From Tsukamurella spumae (GTDB lineage Bacteria; Actinomycetota; Actinomycetes; Mycobacteriales; Mycobacteriaceae), in assembly GCF_012396015.1 (NCBI RefSeq), contig NZ_JAAXOQ010000002.1, positions 1 to 64,000 of the forward strand: 64,000 nucleotides of DNA, written 5' to 3'. This document shows, in pieces, positions 18,764 through 31,930 of the stretch. The notes beneath the pieces are model-generated. The model worked only from the letters and a program-made list of their open reading frames with translations. It was not told the origin of the DNA and searched no databases. Within the stretch, counting starts at the first letter, position 1. Each line of letters begins with the position of its first letter. The position numbers and the translations under genes are program-made.

Positions 18764-18784
18764 GTTGAGCGGATCTGACTCAAG
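18764..18784 (+). promoter_or_regulatory. HAIR operator 1 upstream of dnaK
   Basis: GTTGAGC-N7-ACTCAAG, one arm exact and the other with two changes relative to CTTGAGT-N7-ACTCAAG, the HspR-binding HAIR element. First of three in the 371-bp gap between the EthD gene start and dnaK; that gap contains no gene. Confidence 0.85.
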
Positions 18785-18790
18785 AATTTC

Positions 18791-18825
18791 CGGGAATCGG
18801 GAACATTCCCGTCCGGGCGTCCGTT
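18791..18825 (+). promoter_or_regulatory. dnaK ECF (SigH/SigE-type) promoter
   Basis: GGAACA at 18800-18805, 16-bp spacer, CGTT at 18822-18825. The -35 lies inside an inverted repeat CGGGAAT-N7-ATTCCCG (18791-18811) that has the same N7 geometry as HAIR but a different sequence. In mycobacteria the dnaK operon is under SigH as well as HspR. Confidence 0.6.
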
Positions 18826-18840
18826 GGACAGGACGTACTA

Positions 18841-18861
18841 CTTGAGCGTGTCCCGCTCAAT
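18841..18861 (+). promoter_or_regulatory. HAIR operator 2 upstream of dnaK
   Basis: CTTGAGC-N7-GCTCAAT, 15 bp downstream of the ECF -10 element, so placed to block initiation. Confidence 0.85.
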
Positions 18862-18885
18862 GGGGTAGAACTGAAGTGTTCGCCC

Positions 18886-18906
18886 CTTGAGTCGGGGGCG
18901 CTGAAG
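18886..18906 (+). promoter_or_regulatory. HAIR operator 3 upstream of dnaK
   Basis: CTTGAGT-N7-GCTGAAG; left arm exact, right arm with two changes. It lies 60 bp upstream of the dnaK start, within the leader. Confidence 0.75.
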
Positions 18907-18967
18907 TCTTGTTCAGCAGGAAGAAACCATCGGCCGCGTGCGGCCGGCAACCAGGAGGCAAACAAAT

Positions 18968-20808
<1,841 letters not shown>

Positions 20809-20809
<1 letters not shown>

Positions 20810-21381
20810 TGACGAGCCCCGAGAATCCGGTGGAACCGGACGAGGTGACCCCCGAGGCCGTGGCGGAGGAATCCGCCACGGCCCCGGCCGGGCCGGACGA
20901 CGCGGCGCAGGCCGAGGTCGTGGACGGGGCGCCGTCGAGCAAGGAGGCGGAACTCACCGCCGACCTGCAGCGCGTCTCGGCGGAGTTCGCCAACTACCGC
21001 AAGCGCACGGCGCGCGAGGTCGTCGACGCGCGCGCCGCGGGCAAGGCCTTCGTCGTGGGCGAGCTGCTCGTGGTCCTCGACGATCTGGACCGGGCCCGGG
21101 GTCATGGCGACCTCGAGGCCGGACCGCTCAAGTCCGTGTCCGACAAGCTCGACGGCGTGCTCAAGGGCCTCGGACTCGAGCCCTTCGGTGCGGAGGGCGA
21201 CGAGTTCGACCCGGCGATCCACGAGGCCGTCCAGCACGAGGGCGACGGTGCCGACCCCGTTGTGGGGACGGTGCTGCGCCAGGGATATCAGATCGATGGC
21301 AGGGTGATCCGCAATGCGATGGTCGCCGTCACGGATCGTCCGGCGGATGCATCGGTTCAGTCCGCACCGGGCGACTCATAG
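20809..21381 (+). CDS. grpE: Nucleotide exchange factor GrpE
   Basis: 190 residues, start overlapping the dnaK stop by one base. Acidic, disordered N terminus of about 45 residues, long coiled-coil helix ([22 protein letters not shown] near 45-66), then the beta domain with the conserved [14 protein letters not shown]-like stretch near 138-151 and [24 protein letters not shown]. Releases ADP from DnaK. Translationally coupled to dnaK. Confidence 0.97.
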
Positions 21382-21398
21382 AAGGGAGGTGATGCCCA

Positions 21399-22649
21399 GT
21401 GGCACAGCGGGAATGGGTCGAACAGGACTTCTACAAGGAGCTGGGCGTCAGCTCCGGAGCGACCGCGGACGAGATCAAGAAGGCCTACCGCAAGCTCGCC
21501 CGTGAGCTGCATCCGGATGCGAATCCGGGGAACACGCAGGCCGAGGAGCGCTTCAAGCGGGTCTCGGAGGCGCACGCCGTGCTCTCCGACCCGGCCAAGC
21601 GCAAGGAGTACGACGAGACGCGGCGCCTGTTCGGCGGCGGTCGCTTCGGCTCCAGTGGGTCGGGCGGTTACGGCGGCGGCGCAGGCGGTTTCGGTACCGG
21701 CGGCTTCGGCAACGCGGGAGGCGGTTCGGGCGGGTTCTCCTTCTCGGACATCTTCGACGGTGCGGCATCCGGCAACGGCGGTGGTGGGGGCTTCGGGGAC
21801 ATCTTCGAGGGTCTCTTCAACCGTGGCGGCGCGGCGCAGGGCGGCCCCGGCCCCCAGGCCACGCGGCCCCGTCGGGGCAGCGATCTCGAGTCGGAGATCA
21901 CGCTCGGCTTCCGGGACGCGACGCTCGGCGTGACCACGCCGATCACGTTGACCTCGCCGTCGCCGTGCACCACCTGCCACGGTTCCGGCGCCAAGCCGGG
22001 AACCAGCCCGCGGGTGTGCCAGTCCTGCAACGGTTCCGGGCTCGTGAGCCGGAACCAGGGGGCGTTCAGCTTCTCCGAGCCGTGCCCGGACTGCCGCGGC
22101 ACCGGCTCGGTGATCGACGACCCCTGCACCGACTGCAACGGCACCGGTGTCACCGTGCGCACCCGCACGGTGAACGTCAAGATCCCGCCCGGGGTCAAGG
22201 ACGGCCAGCGCATCCGCCTGGCCGGCCAGGGGCAGGCGGGGATGCGCGGGGCACCGTCGGGCGACCTGTTCGTGACCGTGCAGGTGAAGGCCGACGAGGT
22301 CTTCAGCCGCAACGGCGACGACCTCCTGGTCACCCTGCCCGTCAGCTTCTCGGAGCTGGCGCTGGGCGCCACCGTCACGGTGCCGACGCTGACCCAGTCC
22401 GTGGGGGTGAAGATCCCGCCGGGTACCACCGACGGCCGCACTCTCCGGGTGCGCGGCCGGGGTGTGCCCAAGCGGGCCGGCGGACACGGCGATCTGCTCG
22501 TCAAGGTGCAGGTGGCGGTCCCGCCGTCGCTCGACGATCGGGCCCAGGAGGCGCTGCGCGCCTACACCGAGGCCGAGCGCGCGAGCGGATTCGATCCGCG
22601 CAGCGGCTGGGCCGGTGCAGCGCGCGGCGCGAGCGGCCCGGGGGCGTGA
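21399..22649 (+). CDS. dnaJ: Chaperone DnaJ (type I)
   Basis: 416 residues; GTG start at 21399 with GGGAGG before it. J domain with the HPD motif replaced in order as ELHPDANPG near 37-45, Gly/Phe-rich linker near 70-145, four CxxCxGxG zinc repeats ([32 protein letters not shown]) near 190-250, and the substrate-binding C-terminal domain with [19 protein letters not shown]. Full type I DnaJ, the DnaJ1 type that lies in dnaK operons of actinobacteria. Confidence 0.97.
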   Translation: MAQREWVEQDFYKELGVSSGATADEIKKAYRKLARELHPDANPGNTQAEERFKRVSEAHAVLSDPAKRKEYDETRRLFGGGRFGSSGSGGYGGGAGGFGTGGFGNAGGGSGGFSFSDIFDGAASGNGGGGGFGDIFEGLFNRGGAAQGGPGPQATRPRRGSDLESEITLGFRDATLGVTTPITLTSPSPCTTCHGSGAKPGTSPRVCQSCNGSGLVSRNQGAFSFSEPCPDCRGTGSVIDDPCTDCNGTGVTVRTRTVNVKIPPGVKDGQRIRLAGQGQAGMRGAPSGDLFVTVQVKADEVFSRNGDDLLVTLPVSFSELALGATVTVPTLTQSVGVKIPPGTTDGRTLRVRGRGVPKRAGGHGDLLVKVQVAVPPSLDDRAQEALRAYTEAERASGFDPRSGWAGAARGASGPGA

Positions 22650-22651
22650 CG

Positions 22652-23047
22652 ATGAACGGCGACAAGCGGTTCCCCGACGATCCGGACGCACACGTGTTCA
22701 TGATCTCGGTGGCTGCGCAGCTCGCGGGGATGCACGCGCAGACCCTCCGCACGTACGACCGTCTCGGGCTCGTCACGCCCGAGCGGTCGGCGGGCGGGGG
22801 GCGGCGCTACTCCACGCGCGACGTCGATCTGCTGCGCGAGGTACAGCGACTCTCGCAGGACGAGGGCGTCAACCTGGCCGGTATCAAGCGGATCATCGAC
22901 CTCACCAATCAGGTCGACGCGCTGCAGCGCCGCGTGGAGGAGCTCACCGCTCAGGTCGAGACCGCGCACCGCACCGGCACCGAGCTGGTGCACGTGCCGA
23001 AGTCCTCGGCCATGGTGGTCTGGCAGCCCCGGAGCCGGCGCCGCTGA
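22652..23047 (+). CDS. hspR: Heat-shock repressor HspR (MerR family)
   Basis: 131 residues, two bases after the dnaJ stop. MerR helix-turn-helix: FMISVAAQLAGMHAQTLRTYDRLGLVTPER near 16-45, GGGRRYSTRDVDLL wing, then a coiled coil QVDALQRRVEELTAQVETAHR. Binds the HAIR element CTTGAGT-N7-ACTCAAG, found here before lon, dnaK and clpB, using DnaK as corepressor in studied species. Autoregulated through the dnaK promoter. Confidence 0.96.
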   Translation: MNGDKRFPDDPDAHVFMISVAAQLAGMHAQTLRTYDRLGLVTPERSAGGGRRYSTRDVDLLREVQRLSQDEGVNLAGIKRIIDLTNQVDALQRRVEELTAQVETAHRTGTELVHVPKSSAMVVWQPRSRRR

Positions 23048-23063
23048 ACCCGGTCCTCCGGGT
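23048..23063. terminator. Small hairpin between hspR and the flavohemoglobin gene
   Basis: ACCCGG-TCCT-CCGGGT directly between the two convergent stop codons; a short stem that may terminate both transcripts. Confidence 0.4.
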
Positions 23064-24211
23064 CACAGCGGGTCGTGCAGCACGTCCTCCGGGGCGGCCC
23101 CGCGGGCGATCGCCGCGTCGCGGGCGGCGCGCAGCAGGCCCTTCGGGCCGGCGATCAGCACCTGCCGCCCGGTGAGGTCGAGGTCGGCCATCGCGTCGAC
23201 CAGCGAGCCGTGGCGCAGCGGGAGGCTGCGATACGCCGTGGCGGGATGCTTGAGCCACCACGGATCCCGCCGCGCATCGGTCACCTGCGTCACCTTCAGC
23301 CACGGATTGGTGGCGGCCAGCGGCACCAACGAATCCGAGTCGTAGAGCAACCCCGGCGATCGCGCCCCCACCAGGAGGTGCACGTCGGGGTTGTCGGCGT
23401 TCATGCCCATGGCCAGCAGGATCGACTTCATCGGTGCGAGGCCCGTACCCCCGGCGATCATGGTGACCGGACGGTCACCGTCGGGCCGGAGGAGCCCGTG
23501 GACCTGCCCGAAGTGCCACAGGTCCCCGGCCCGGGTCTCGGCGAAGACCGTGCTCGAGACGTACCCGCCGTTGACCGACCGGATGTGGAACTCGACCTGG
23601 CCCTGCGTGTTGGGCGGTACGGCGATCGAGAGCGGGCGCCACTGCCGCGGGACCTGCGGGATCTGCGTCTCCACATACTGGCCGGGCCGGAACAGGAGGG
23701 GCTCGTCGGTGACGAGCCGAACCACGGCGAGCCCCGGGTGCGGCCGGAGCACCTCGACGACGCGGCCCGTGCGACGGGCGGGCGTGGGATCGGAGTGGGC
23801 GCCGCCGCGCATCACGCCGGTCAGCAGCCGCACCCCCTGCTCGAGCACGTCGGCGTCCTCGGGGTCCAGGCCGCCGTGCGGACGGTAGACCGCGTGCACC
23901 TCCGCGATGAGCGCGTCGGTCATCGTGTCGTAGTTCGCCTCGGTGAGCCCGTACTTGCGGTGGTCGCGGCCCAGCTGCGCGAGGAACTCGATCAGCTCGT
24001 CATGGCCCTCGGTCCGCGGGATCGCGGTGAAGACGTGGTCGAGCACCCGGTGGAACACGGCCCGGTGCGCCGTCATGCTGGCGGGGAACAGGTCGCGCAG
24101 CGACGGATCCATCGCGAAGAGCCGGGCGAACAGGTTCTTGGTGAACTCGTCGGCCTGGGGGCGGATGTCGGCCGCGATCTGCGCCAGACCGTGCCGTGAA
24201 TGCGACCCCAC
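23063..24211 (-). CDS. Globin-reductase fusion, type II flavohemoglobin-like
   Basis: 382 residues from the GTG at 24211. Globin domain at about 1-140 with the proximal heme His in LGRDHRKYGLTEANYD near 86-101 and FARLFAMDPSLRDLFP near 27-42. Then a FAD/NAD(P) reductase: RPGQYVETQIP near 183, QWRPLSIAVPP near 197 and VTMIAGGTGLAPMKSIL near 252-268. Resembles M. tuberculosis Rv0385 and other type II flavohemoglobins, whose role is debated (redox enzyme rather than nitric oxide dioxygenase). In M. tuberculosis it is next to clpB; here it abuts hspR, and the gene is convergent with the dnaK operon. Confidence 0.85.
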   Translation of the reverse strand: MGSHSRHGLAQIAADIRPQADEFTKNLFARLFAMDPSLRDLFPASMTAHRAVFHRVLDHVFTAIPRTEGHDELIEFLAQLGRDHRKYGLTEANYDTMTDALIAEVHAVYRPHGGLDPEDADVLEQGVRLLTGVMRGGAHSDPTPARRTGRVVEVLRPHPGLAVVRLVTDEPLLFRPGQYVETQIPQVPRQWRPLSIAVPPNTQGQVEFHIRSVNGGYVSSTVFAETRAGDLWHFGQVHGLLRPDGDRPVTMIAGGTGLAPMKSILLAMGMNADNPDVHLLVGARSPGLLYDSDSLVPLAATNPWLKVTQVTDARRDPWWLKHPATAYRSLPLRHGSLVDAMADLDLTGRQVLIAGPKGLLRAARDAAIARGAAPEDVLHDPL

Positions 24212-24350
24212 CTCGCGTCCGCTCCTGCCCGTCGGAACCCGTACCTGACCCGACCATCGTACGTGCAGGCGCAGGTCGAGCACGGGAAAGCGGATCGCAC
24301 GCGCCGGGGCGGGCCGGGGCGTGGGCGATCGAGTACATTCGTTGCAGGAG

Positions 24351-24371
24351 CCCGCGGCATCGCGCCGCGGG
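24351..24371 (+). promoter_or_regulatory. Leader hairpin before the first SGNH gene
   Basis: CCCGCGGC-N5-GCCGCGGG, an 8-bp perfect stem 70 bases upstream of the SGNH hydrolase start. Function unknown. Confidence 0.35.
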
Positions 24372-24440
24372 TTCGTCCTGTGCGAACCGCCTCGTCGGAT
24401 CGCCGCCGAATCGTTCGAGCTCGAGAGAGGGCCCGTCGCC

Positions 24441-25247
24441 ATGCTCGCCTTGCGGAACCGTCGTCACCTGCGTCGATTCGGATACGGCGTCGCGCTCGGC
24501 GCGGGTATCGCGATCGCCCCGTTCGCGATCGCGGCCGCCTCCGCGGACGCCGGCCCCGGGCACGGCGGTGGCGTGAACACGACCGGCGCGCAGCCGGTGG
24601 CCGCGCAGGGCATCGCGCACGCGCAGCAGGCGAAGCCGGTCGCCCTGGCGAAGCCCGCGGTCCGGGTGGCGCCCCGCGTCGCCCCCGCGGGCGGTAGCAG
24701 CGCGCCGCGCATCCAGGCGGCCGTCGATCGCCGACCGGTCGTCGTGATCGGCGCCTCGGTGTCCGCGGGCAAGGAGGTCCCGAGCGTCGACGCCTACCCC
24801 CGCCAGGTCCGGGCGATCTCCGGTCGCCCCGTGCTGGTCAGTGCTCGCAGCGGCGCCGGCTACGCGGACGGCTCGATGGCGCAGCTCACCCGCGCCGCCG
24901 ACCTGCCGCGCGCCAACCCGTCGCTGGTCGTGCTGCAGGCCGGCACCAACGACGTGGGCGCGTCGCCCGGCGTCGTCGCGGGCCAGGTGCGGCAGGTCGT
25001 GTCGACGGTGCGCCGGCAGGCGCCCGGTGCCAAGATCGCCGTGGTCACGGTGTTCCCGTCCATCCACAACGGGGCCGCCGCCCGCAGCACCGACGCCGCG
25101 ATCATCGGTGCCGCGCGCGCGGTCGATCCGTCCGTCGCCGTGATCTCGCCGTTGAACGAGGGCTGGACCTACCGCGCTGCGGCCGACGGCCACCCGGGTA
25201 TCGCCGCGCACGAGCGCCTCGCCGAACGGGTTTCTGCACTCGCCTGA
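24441..25247 (+). CDS. Secreted SGNH-type hydrolase, paralogue 1
   Basis: 268 residues, GAGAGG before the ATG at 24441. N terminus is a signal peptide with a basic start (RNRRHLRRFGYG), hydrophobic core and ASADAGPG cleavage region, then an Ala/Pro/Gln linker to about residue 95. The catalytic domain has VVVIGASVSAGKE where GDSL enzymes have GDS, then LQAGTNDVGAS (block III) near 169-179 and a C-terminal ADGHPGIAAHERL carrying Asp and His. Likely an envelope esterase. Highly similar to the protein encoded at 26598-27221; the pair flanks a lipase gene. Confidence 0.78.
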   Translation: MLALRNRRHLRRFGYGVALGAGIAIAPFAIAAASADAGPGHGGGVNTTGAQPVAAQGIAHAQQAKPVALAKPAVRVAPRVAPAGGSSAPRIQAAVDRRPVVVIGASVSAGKEVPSVDAYPRQVRAISGRPVLVSARSGAGYADGSMAQLTRAADLPRANPSLVVLQAGTNDVGASPGVVAGQVRQVVSTVRRQAPGAKIAVVTVFPSIHNGAAARSTDAAIIGAARAVDPSVAVISPLNEGWTYRAAADGHPGIAAHERLAERVSALA

Positions 25248-25268
25248 ATCCGGCGTTAGCCTGAGGCG

Positions 25269-26546
25269 ATGACGTCCAGGATCCCGCGACCGCCTCTTCC
25301 CGAGGACGATGCCTTCCTCGTTCCGGCCGCGGGGTGGGCGGACGCGGCGCCCGGCGCGATCCTGCGGAGCCGCCGGGGCGAGCTCGGCGTCTTCGGCGGC
25401 GTCCGGATCCCGCATCGTGCCTGGCAGGTCCAGTACCGCACCGCCGACCACAGCGGCGCGCCGCAGACCTCCGTCGCCACGCTGATCCTCCCCGCCGGCG
25501 CCGCCGACGGTCCGCGGCCCCTGCTCTCCTTCCAGTGCGCGATCGACTCGCTCTCGCCGCGCAGCTTCCCCTCGTACGCGCTGCGGCGCGGCGCCCGCGC
25601 GTACGGCTCGGCGACCCGGTGGGAATTGCTCGTCATCGGGATGGCACTGTCCCGCGGCTGGGCGGTCGTCGTGCCCGATCACGAGGGCACGTCCGGGAAC
25701 TGGGGCGTGCCCCGCGAGTCCGGGTACTGCACGCTCGACGGGATCCGCGCCGCCCGCGCCTTCGCGCCCTTCGGTGTCCGCCCGCAGGACCCGACGGTGC
25801 TGTTCGGCTACTCCGGCGGCGGCCTCGCGACGGCCTGGGCCGCGGAGCTGCAGCCCACCTACGCGCCGGAGATCGCGCTCGGCGGTGCCGTGCTCGGCAG
25901 CCCCGTCGGGAATCTCCGCAGCACCTTCCTGCGGCTCGCGGGCGGCCCCTTCGGCGGCCTCGCACTCGCCGTCGTCGCGGGCCTCTACCGCGCCTACCCG
26001 GACTTCCGCACCGACCTCGACGCGCACAGCACGCCCCGGGCGCGGGAGCTGCTCACGAGCGCCGCGGAGTTCAGCACGATCGGGGCGGTGGCGCGGTTCC
26101 GCGGCTTCGACGTCGGATCGGTCCTGACGATGCCGCTCGAGGAGTTCCTGGCGCGGCCCGCACAGGTGGCGATGTTCGCCGATATCGAACCCGGGCGGGC
26201 GGCACCGTCGTGCCCCCTGCTGGTGGTGCAGGCCGTCCACGACCCGATCATCTCCGTCGACGATGTCGACGGCCTGGTCGCGACCTACCGGGAGCTGGGG
26301 GCCACCGTCGACTACCTGCGCGACGGGGCGTCCGAGCACCTCACGGCCCTGGTGCTGTCCGTGACGCCGAGCCTGGACTGGCTCGCCGCGCGGATCGCGG
26401 GGGTGCCGGCGCGGGACCGCACCCGTTCGACGGTGCTCGCCGCGCGCCCGGGCGTCTGGGGCGGCCTGCTCCGGCACGGCGCGGTCGTGGCGCGGATGGC
26501 CGGTGGTCGGGTGCTCGGGGCGCGGCGGATCAGCCCCGCCGCGTAA
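25269..26546 (+). CDS. Lipase (secretory-lipase/LIP family)
   Basis: 425 residues. Nucleophile elbow FGYSGGGLATAWAAEL near 179-194, with preceding VVVPDHEGTSGNWG and CTLDGIRAARAF, all characteristic of the LIP family (PF03583). Acid and His near the C terminus: VQAVHDPIISVDDVDG and GASEHLTALV. There is no evident signal peptide from the ATG at 25269, so it may be cytoplasmic or exported another way. Lies between two SGNH hydrolase paralogues, 21 bp after the first, suggesting a lipid- or ester-processing cluster. Confidence 0.82.
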   Translation: MTSRIPRPPLPEDDAFLVPAAGWADAAPGAILRSRRGELGVFGGVRIPHRAWQVQYRTADHSGAPQTSVATLILPAGAADGPRPLLSFQCAIDSLSPRSFPSYALRRGARAYGSATRWELLVIGMALSRGWAVVVPDHEGTSGNWGVPRESGYCTLDGIRAARAFAPFGVRPQDPTVLFGYSGGGLATAWAAELQPTYAPEIALGGAVLGSPVGNLRSTFLRLAGGPFGGLALAVVAGLYRAYPDFRTDLDAHSTPRARELLTSAAEFSTIGAVARFRGFDVGSVLTMPLEEFLARPAQVAMFADIEPGRAAPSCPLLVVQAVHDPIISVDDVDGLVATYRELGATVDYLRDGASEHLTALVLSVTPSLDWLAARIAGVPARDRTRSTVLAARPGVWGGLLRHGAVVARMAGGRVLGARRISPAA

Positions 26547-26597
26547 CGTGAGTTGCGGAAGTTATGCATGTGGCGGGTGTTGTGTCAAGATGTCGGC

Positions 26598-27221
26598 ATG
26601 AGCGTGTCGCGTTTAGGGGCAATCGTCGGGATCGGTGTCGTCGTGGCGGCCGTCGGTGCGGCACCGGTGGCCGCCGTGCCCGCCGCGCAGGGCTCCGACG
26701 GCCGCCCGATCGTGGTGATCGGCGCGTCGATCTCGACGGGGTACGAGGTGGCCGGCGTCGTGGCCTACCCGCGGATGATCAGCGCCATCGCCGGCCGCTC
26801 GGTCTACCTCAGTGCCCGCAGCGGTGCGGGGTACAACGACGGTGCGATCGCCGGGCTCACGCAGGCCGCGAACCTGCCCGCGCACGACCCGTCGCTGGTC
26901 GTGGTGCAGGCGGGGTCCAACGACGTCGGCGCCTCGACCTCCGCGATCGACGCCCAGGTGCGGCAGGTCATCACGACGGTGCGCCGGCAGGCGCCGAACG
27001 CCAAGGTCGCGCTGATCACGGTGTTCCCGACGGTCCGCGGTAGCGGCCCCGACGCCCGCGCCACCGAGGCCGCCATCGTGGGCGCGGCCCGGTCCGTCGA
27101 TCCGACGGTGTCCGTCATCTCGCCGCTCAGCGAGGGCTGGGTGTACGGGGCCAGCGCCGACGGCCATCCCGATGCCGCGACCCATCAGAAGCTCGCGGAG
27201 CGCGTCGCCGCGCTGGCCTGA
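26598..27221 (+). CDS. Secreted SGNH-type hydrolase, paralogue 2
   Basis: 207 residues. Signal peptide at 1-28 (MSVSRLGAIVGIGVVVAAVG, then APVAAVPAAQG). VVVIGASISTGYEV replaces the GDS block; VVQAGSNDVGAS is block III; SADGHPDAATHQKL supplies the Asp-His pair. It closely matches the product of 24441-25247 over about 165 residues but lacks that protein's 60-residue Ala/Pro linker. The GAS in place of GDS is shared by both. Ends 143 bp before clpB. Confidence 0.78.
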   Translation: MSVSRLGAIVGIGVVVAAVGAAPVAAVPAAQGSDGRPIVVIGASISTGYEVAGVVAYPRMISAIAGRSVYLSARSGAGYNDGAIAGLTQAANLPAHDPSLVVVQAGSNDVGASTSAIDAQVRQVITTVRRQAPNAKVALITVFPTVRGSGPDARATEAAIVGAARSVDPTVSVISPLSEGWVYGASADGHPDAATHQKLAERVAALA

Positions 27222-27248
27222 GCGACGAGGATCACAGTAAGCTCCTGA

Positions 27249-27281
27249 CTTGAGTGGAACAGACTCAAGGCTATGGCGGTT
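27249..27281 (+). promoter_or_regulatory. clpB promoter: exact HAIR overlapping an ECF-type promoter
   Basis: CTTGAGT-N7-ACTCAAG at 27249-27269, an exact consensus HAIR. Its spacer contains GGAACA (27256-27261), which with GGTT at 27278-27281 (16-bp spacer) forms a SigH/SigE-type promoter, so HspR binding would cover the -35 element. Confidence 0.85.
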
Positions 27282-27300
27282 GAATCTGTCAGTAGGCATA

Positions 27301-27321
27301 CTTGAGTGGACAGCGCTCAGG
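27301..27321 (+). promoter_or_regulatory. Second HAIR-like element before clpB
   Basis: CTTGAGT-N7-GCTCAGG, left arm exact. A lone half-site ACTCAAG follows at 27359-27365, overlapping the start codon. Confidence 0.7.
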
Positions 27322-27364
27322 TTGCACGCCATGTTCCGTCCCCGACCGCAGGAGGTCTACTCAA

Positions 27365-29917
<2,553 letters not shown>

Positions 29918-29941
29918 CGCCGAGCGATCCGCGCACGGCAC

Positions 29942-29974
29942 GGTCCCGTCCTCCTTCCGGAGGGCGGGACCTTT
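29942..29974 (+). terminator. Rho-independent terminator of clpB
   Basis: 13-bp stem (GGTCCCGTCCTCC / GGAGGGCGGGACC, one G-U pair) with TTCC loop, followed by TTT. The best intrinsic terminator in the window. Confidence 0.85.
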
Positions 29975-30043
29975 CGCTGTCCGGGGGCGGATTGGGGGCT
30001 TGCTAAGCAGGGAGGCACGACCTACTGTGAACGGCGTTCAGAA

Positions 30044-30062
30044 TTAGATATGGCTCACCTAA
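30044..30062 (+). promoter_or_regulatory. IdeR/DmdR-like iron box
   Basis: TTAGATATGGCTCACCTAA, 15 of 19 positions matching the mycobacterial iron box TTAGGTTAGGCTAACCTAA. It ends 11 bases before the first ABC-transporter start, so the transporter pair is probably repressed by iron-loaded IdeR. Confidence 0.75.
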
Positions 30063-30073
30063 GTAGGAGTCCT

Positions 30074-31930
30074 ATGGCGACCGACCCGTCCACATCCGCT
30101 CTCGACGCCCCGCCCGCGACGGCACCGACGACCCCGCCTCAGGCGGAGCCGGCGTCGGCGAAGGCGCAGCACCGCGCGGGCGCCGCCGCGCTGAAGGACC
30201 TCACGCGACCGGTGGCCGGTGGGCTGGTGCTGGGCCGCGCCATGGCGGTGGTCTCGGCGGTGCTCGCCGTGGTGCCCTACATCGCGCTGGTCCGGATCGG
30301 CGCGCTGCTCCTCGATGCGGCGGCGACCGGTGCCGCGGTCGATCGGGCCGCGGTCGACCGCTGGCTGCAGATCCTCATCGTGAGCTTCGCCGCCCGCCTC
30401 GGGATCTACCTGGCGGCCCTCGCGGTCACGCACGTCGCCGACCTGCGGTTCGGGCACCACGTCCGGCAGCGGATGGTGGACCGGATCGCGCGCGTGCCTC
30501 TGGCCTGGTTCACCGCCACCAACTCGGGCCGTGTCCGCAAGTCCCTGCAGGACGACATCGGGACGGTGCACCAGCTGATCGCGCATCAGCCGGTGGACGT
30601 CACGAATGCCGTCGTGATGCCGCTCGCCCTGATGGTCTACGCCTTCGTCATCGATTGGCGCCTGGGCCTGCTGTCGATCGGGACGCTTCCGCTCTACGCC
30701 CTCGCGATGGCGTTCTCGGCTCGTGGCATGGGTGAGATGACCGTCCAGATGGACCGCCGCCTGTCGACGGTGTCCGCGCGGACCGTCGAGTTCGTGACCG
30801 GGATCGCCGTGGTCAAGGCCTTCGGCCGGGTCGGACGGGCGCACCGCAACTATCAGGAGGCGGCCGACGAGTTCCACACCTTCTACGCGGACTGGGTGCG
30901 GCCGCTCGTCCGGATCTCCGCCGTGGGCTCGTCGTTCCTCGCGGTGCCGTTGATCCTCCTCGTGAACGTGGGCGGCGGCGCCGTCCTGGTGCACGGGGGA
31001 GCGGTGACGGCCGCCGATGTCCTCGCCACGTCGCTCATCGCGCTCCTGGTCCCGTACACGCTGGAGGTGATCATGCACTCCACGTGGTCGCAGCAACTCG
31101 CCGGGGCCGCGGCCCTGCGGTTGCAGGAGGTGCTCGAGACGCCGGTGCTCCCGGACGTGGCGGCCGCCGCGCGGCCGGAGGGGCACGACGTGGTGTTCGA
31201 GAACGTCGCCTACTCGTACGGGGGCGACGACGGTGCGCTCGCCGTCGACGACGTGAGCTTCACCCTGCGGCAGGGCACCGTGACGGCGTTGGTGGGTCCG
31301 TCGGGATCCGGGAAGTCGACCATCGCGACGCTGCTCGCCCGGTTCGACGATCCCCGGTCCGGCACGATCCGCATCGGCGGCGTCCCGGTCGACCGCATCG
31401 CGGACCTGTACGCGCACGTCGGTTTCGTGCTGCAGGACCCGCAGCTGCTCTCGATCAGCATCCGCGACAACATCGCCCTCGGCCGGCCCGACGCCGACGA
31501 CGAGCAGGTGCGCGCGGCGGCACGTGCCGCCCGGATCCTCGACGAGATCGAGCGTCTCCCAGAAGGTTTCGACACGGTCTACGGCGCCGGTACGGGACTC
31601 TCCGGCGGGCAGGCCCAGCGGATCGCCATCGCCCGCGCACTCCTCGTCGACGCGCCCGTGCTCGTGCTCGACGAGGCGACCGCACTCGCCGACCCCGAGG
31701 CGCAGGCCGAGATCCAGCAGGCCCTGTCGGCGCTCGTGCGCGGCCGCACCGTGCTCGTGATCGGACACCGGCGGGAGACCATCAGCGGCGTCGACCAGAT
31801 CGTCCTCGTGGACGAGGGCCGGGTCGTCGCCACCGGCACCCATGACGACCTGCTCGCCGAGCCCCGCTACGCCCGGCTCTGGCGCCGCGGCGCGACCCCG
31901 TCCGCCTCGACCGAAGGAACCCGGCGATGA
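30074..31930 (+). CDS. ABC half-transporter, siderophore/iron type (subunit 1)
   Basis: 618 residues, ATG at 30074 with TAGGAG before it. Pro/Ala/Thr-rich N terminus of about 40 residues, six-helix exporter-type membrane domain (about 45-340), then the nucleotide-binding domain with Walker A GPSGSGKST near 407, signature LSGGQ near 511, Walker B VLVLDEAT and H-loop GHRRE. Pairs with the next gene (ATGA overlap) as in YbtPQ/IrtAB, which import iron-siderophore despite the exporter fold. It lacks the siderophore-interacting domain of mycobacterial IrtA; a separate SIP gene is at 60625. The iron box just upstream supports an iron role. Confidence 0.85.
   Translation: MATDPSTSALDAPPATAPTTPPQAEPASAKAQHRAGAAALKDLTRPVAGGLVLGRAMAVVSAVLAVVPYIALVRIGALLLDAAATGAAVDRAAVDRWLQILIVSFAARLGIYLAALAVTHVADLRFGHHVRQRMVDRIARVPLAWFTATNSGRVRKSLQDDIGTVHQLIAHQPVDVTNAVVMPLALMVYAFVIDWRLGLLSIGTLPLYALAMAFSARGMGEMTVQMDRRLSTVSARTVEFVTGIAVVKAFGRVGRAHRNYQEAADEFHTFYADWVRPLVRISAVGSSFLAVPLILLVNVGGGAVLVHGGAVTAADVLATSLIALLVPYTLEVIMHSTWSQQLAGAAALRLQEVLETPVLPDVAAAARPEGHDVVFENVAYSYGGDDGALAVDDVSFTLRQGTVTALVGPSGSGKSTIATLLARFDDPRSGTIRIGGVPVDRIADLYAHVGFVLQDPQLLSISIRDNIALGRPDADDEQVRAAARAARILDEIERLPEGFDTVYGAGTGLSGGQAQRIAIARALLVDAPVLVLDEATALADPEAQAEIQQALSALVRGRTVLVIGHRRETISGVDQIVLVDEGRVVATGTHDDLLAEPRYARLWRRGATPSASTEGTRR

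Noticed and set aside
18785-18967. CIRCE (HrcA) element before dnaK
   Set aside because: The repeats are HAIR type (CTTGAGT-N7-ACTCAAG); no TTAGCACTC-N9-GAGTGCTAA is present, and hspR closes the operon.
24000-26477. 825-codon minus-strand frame over the SGNH and lipase genes
   Set aside because: Antisense to two genes with intact catalytic motifs; translation is repetitive Arg/Gly/Ala.
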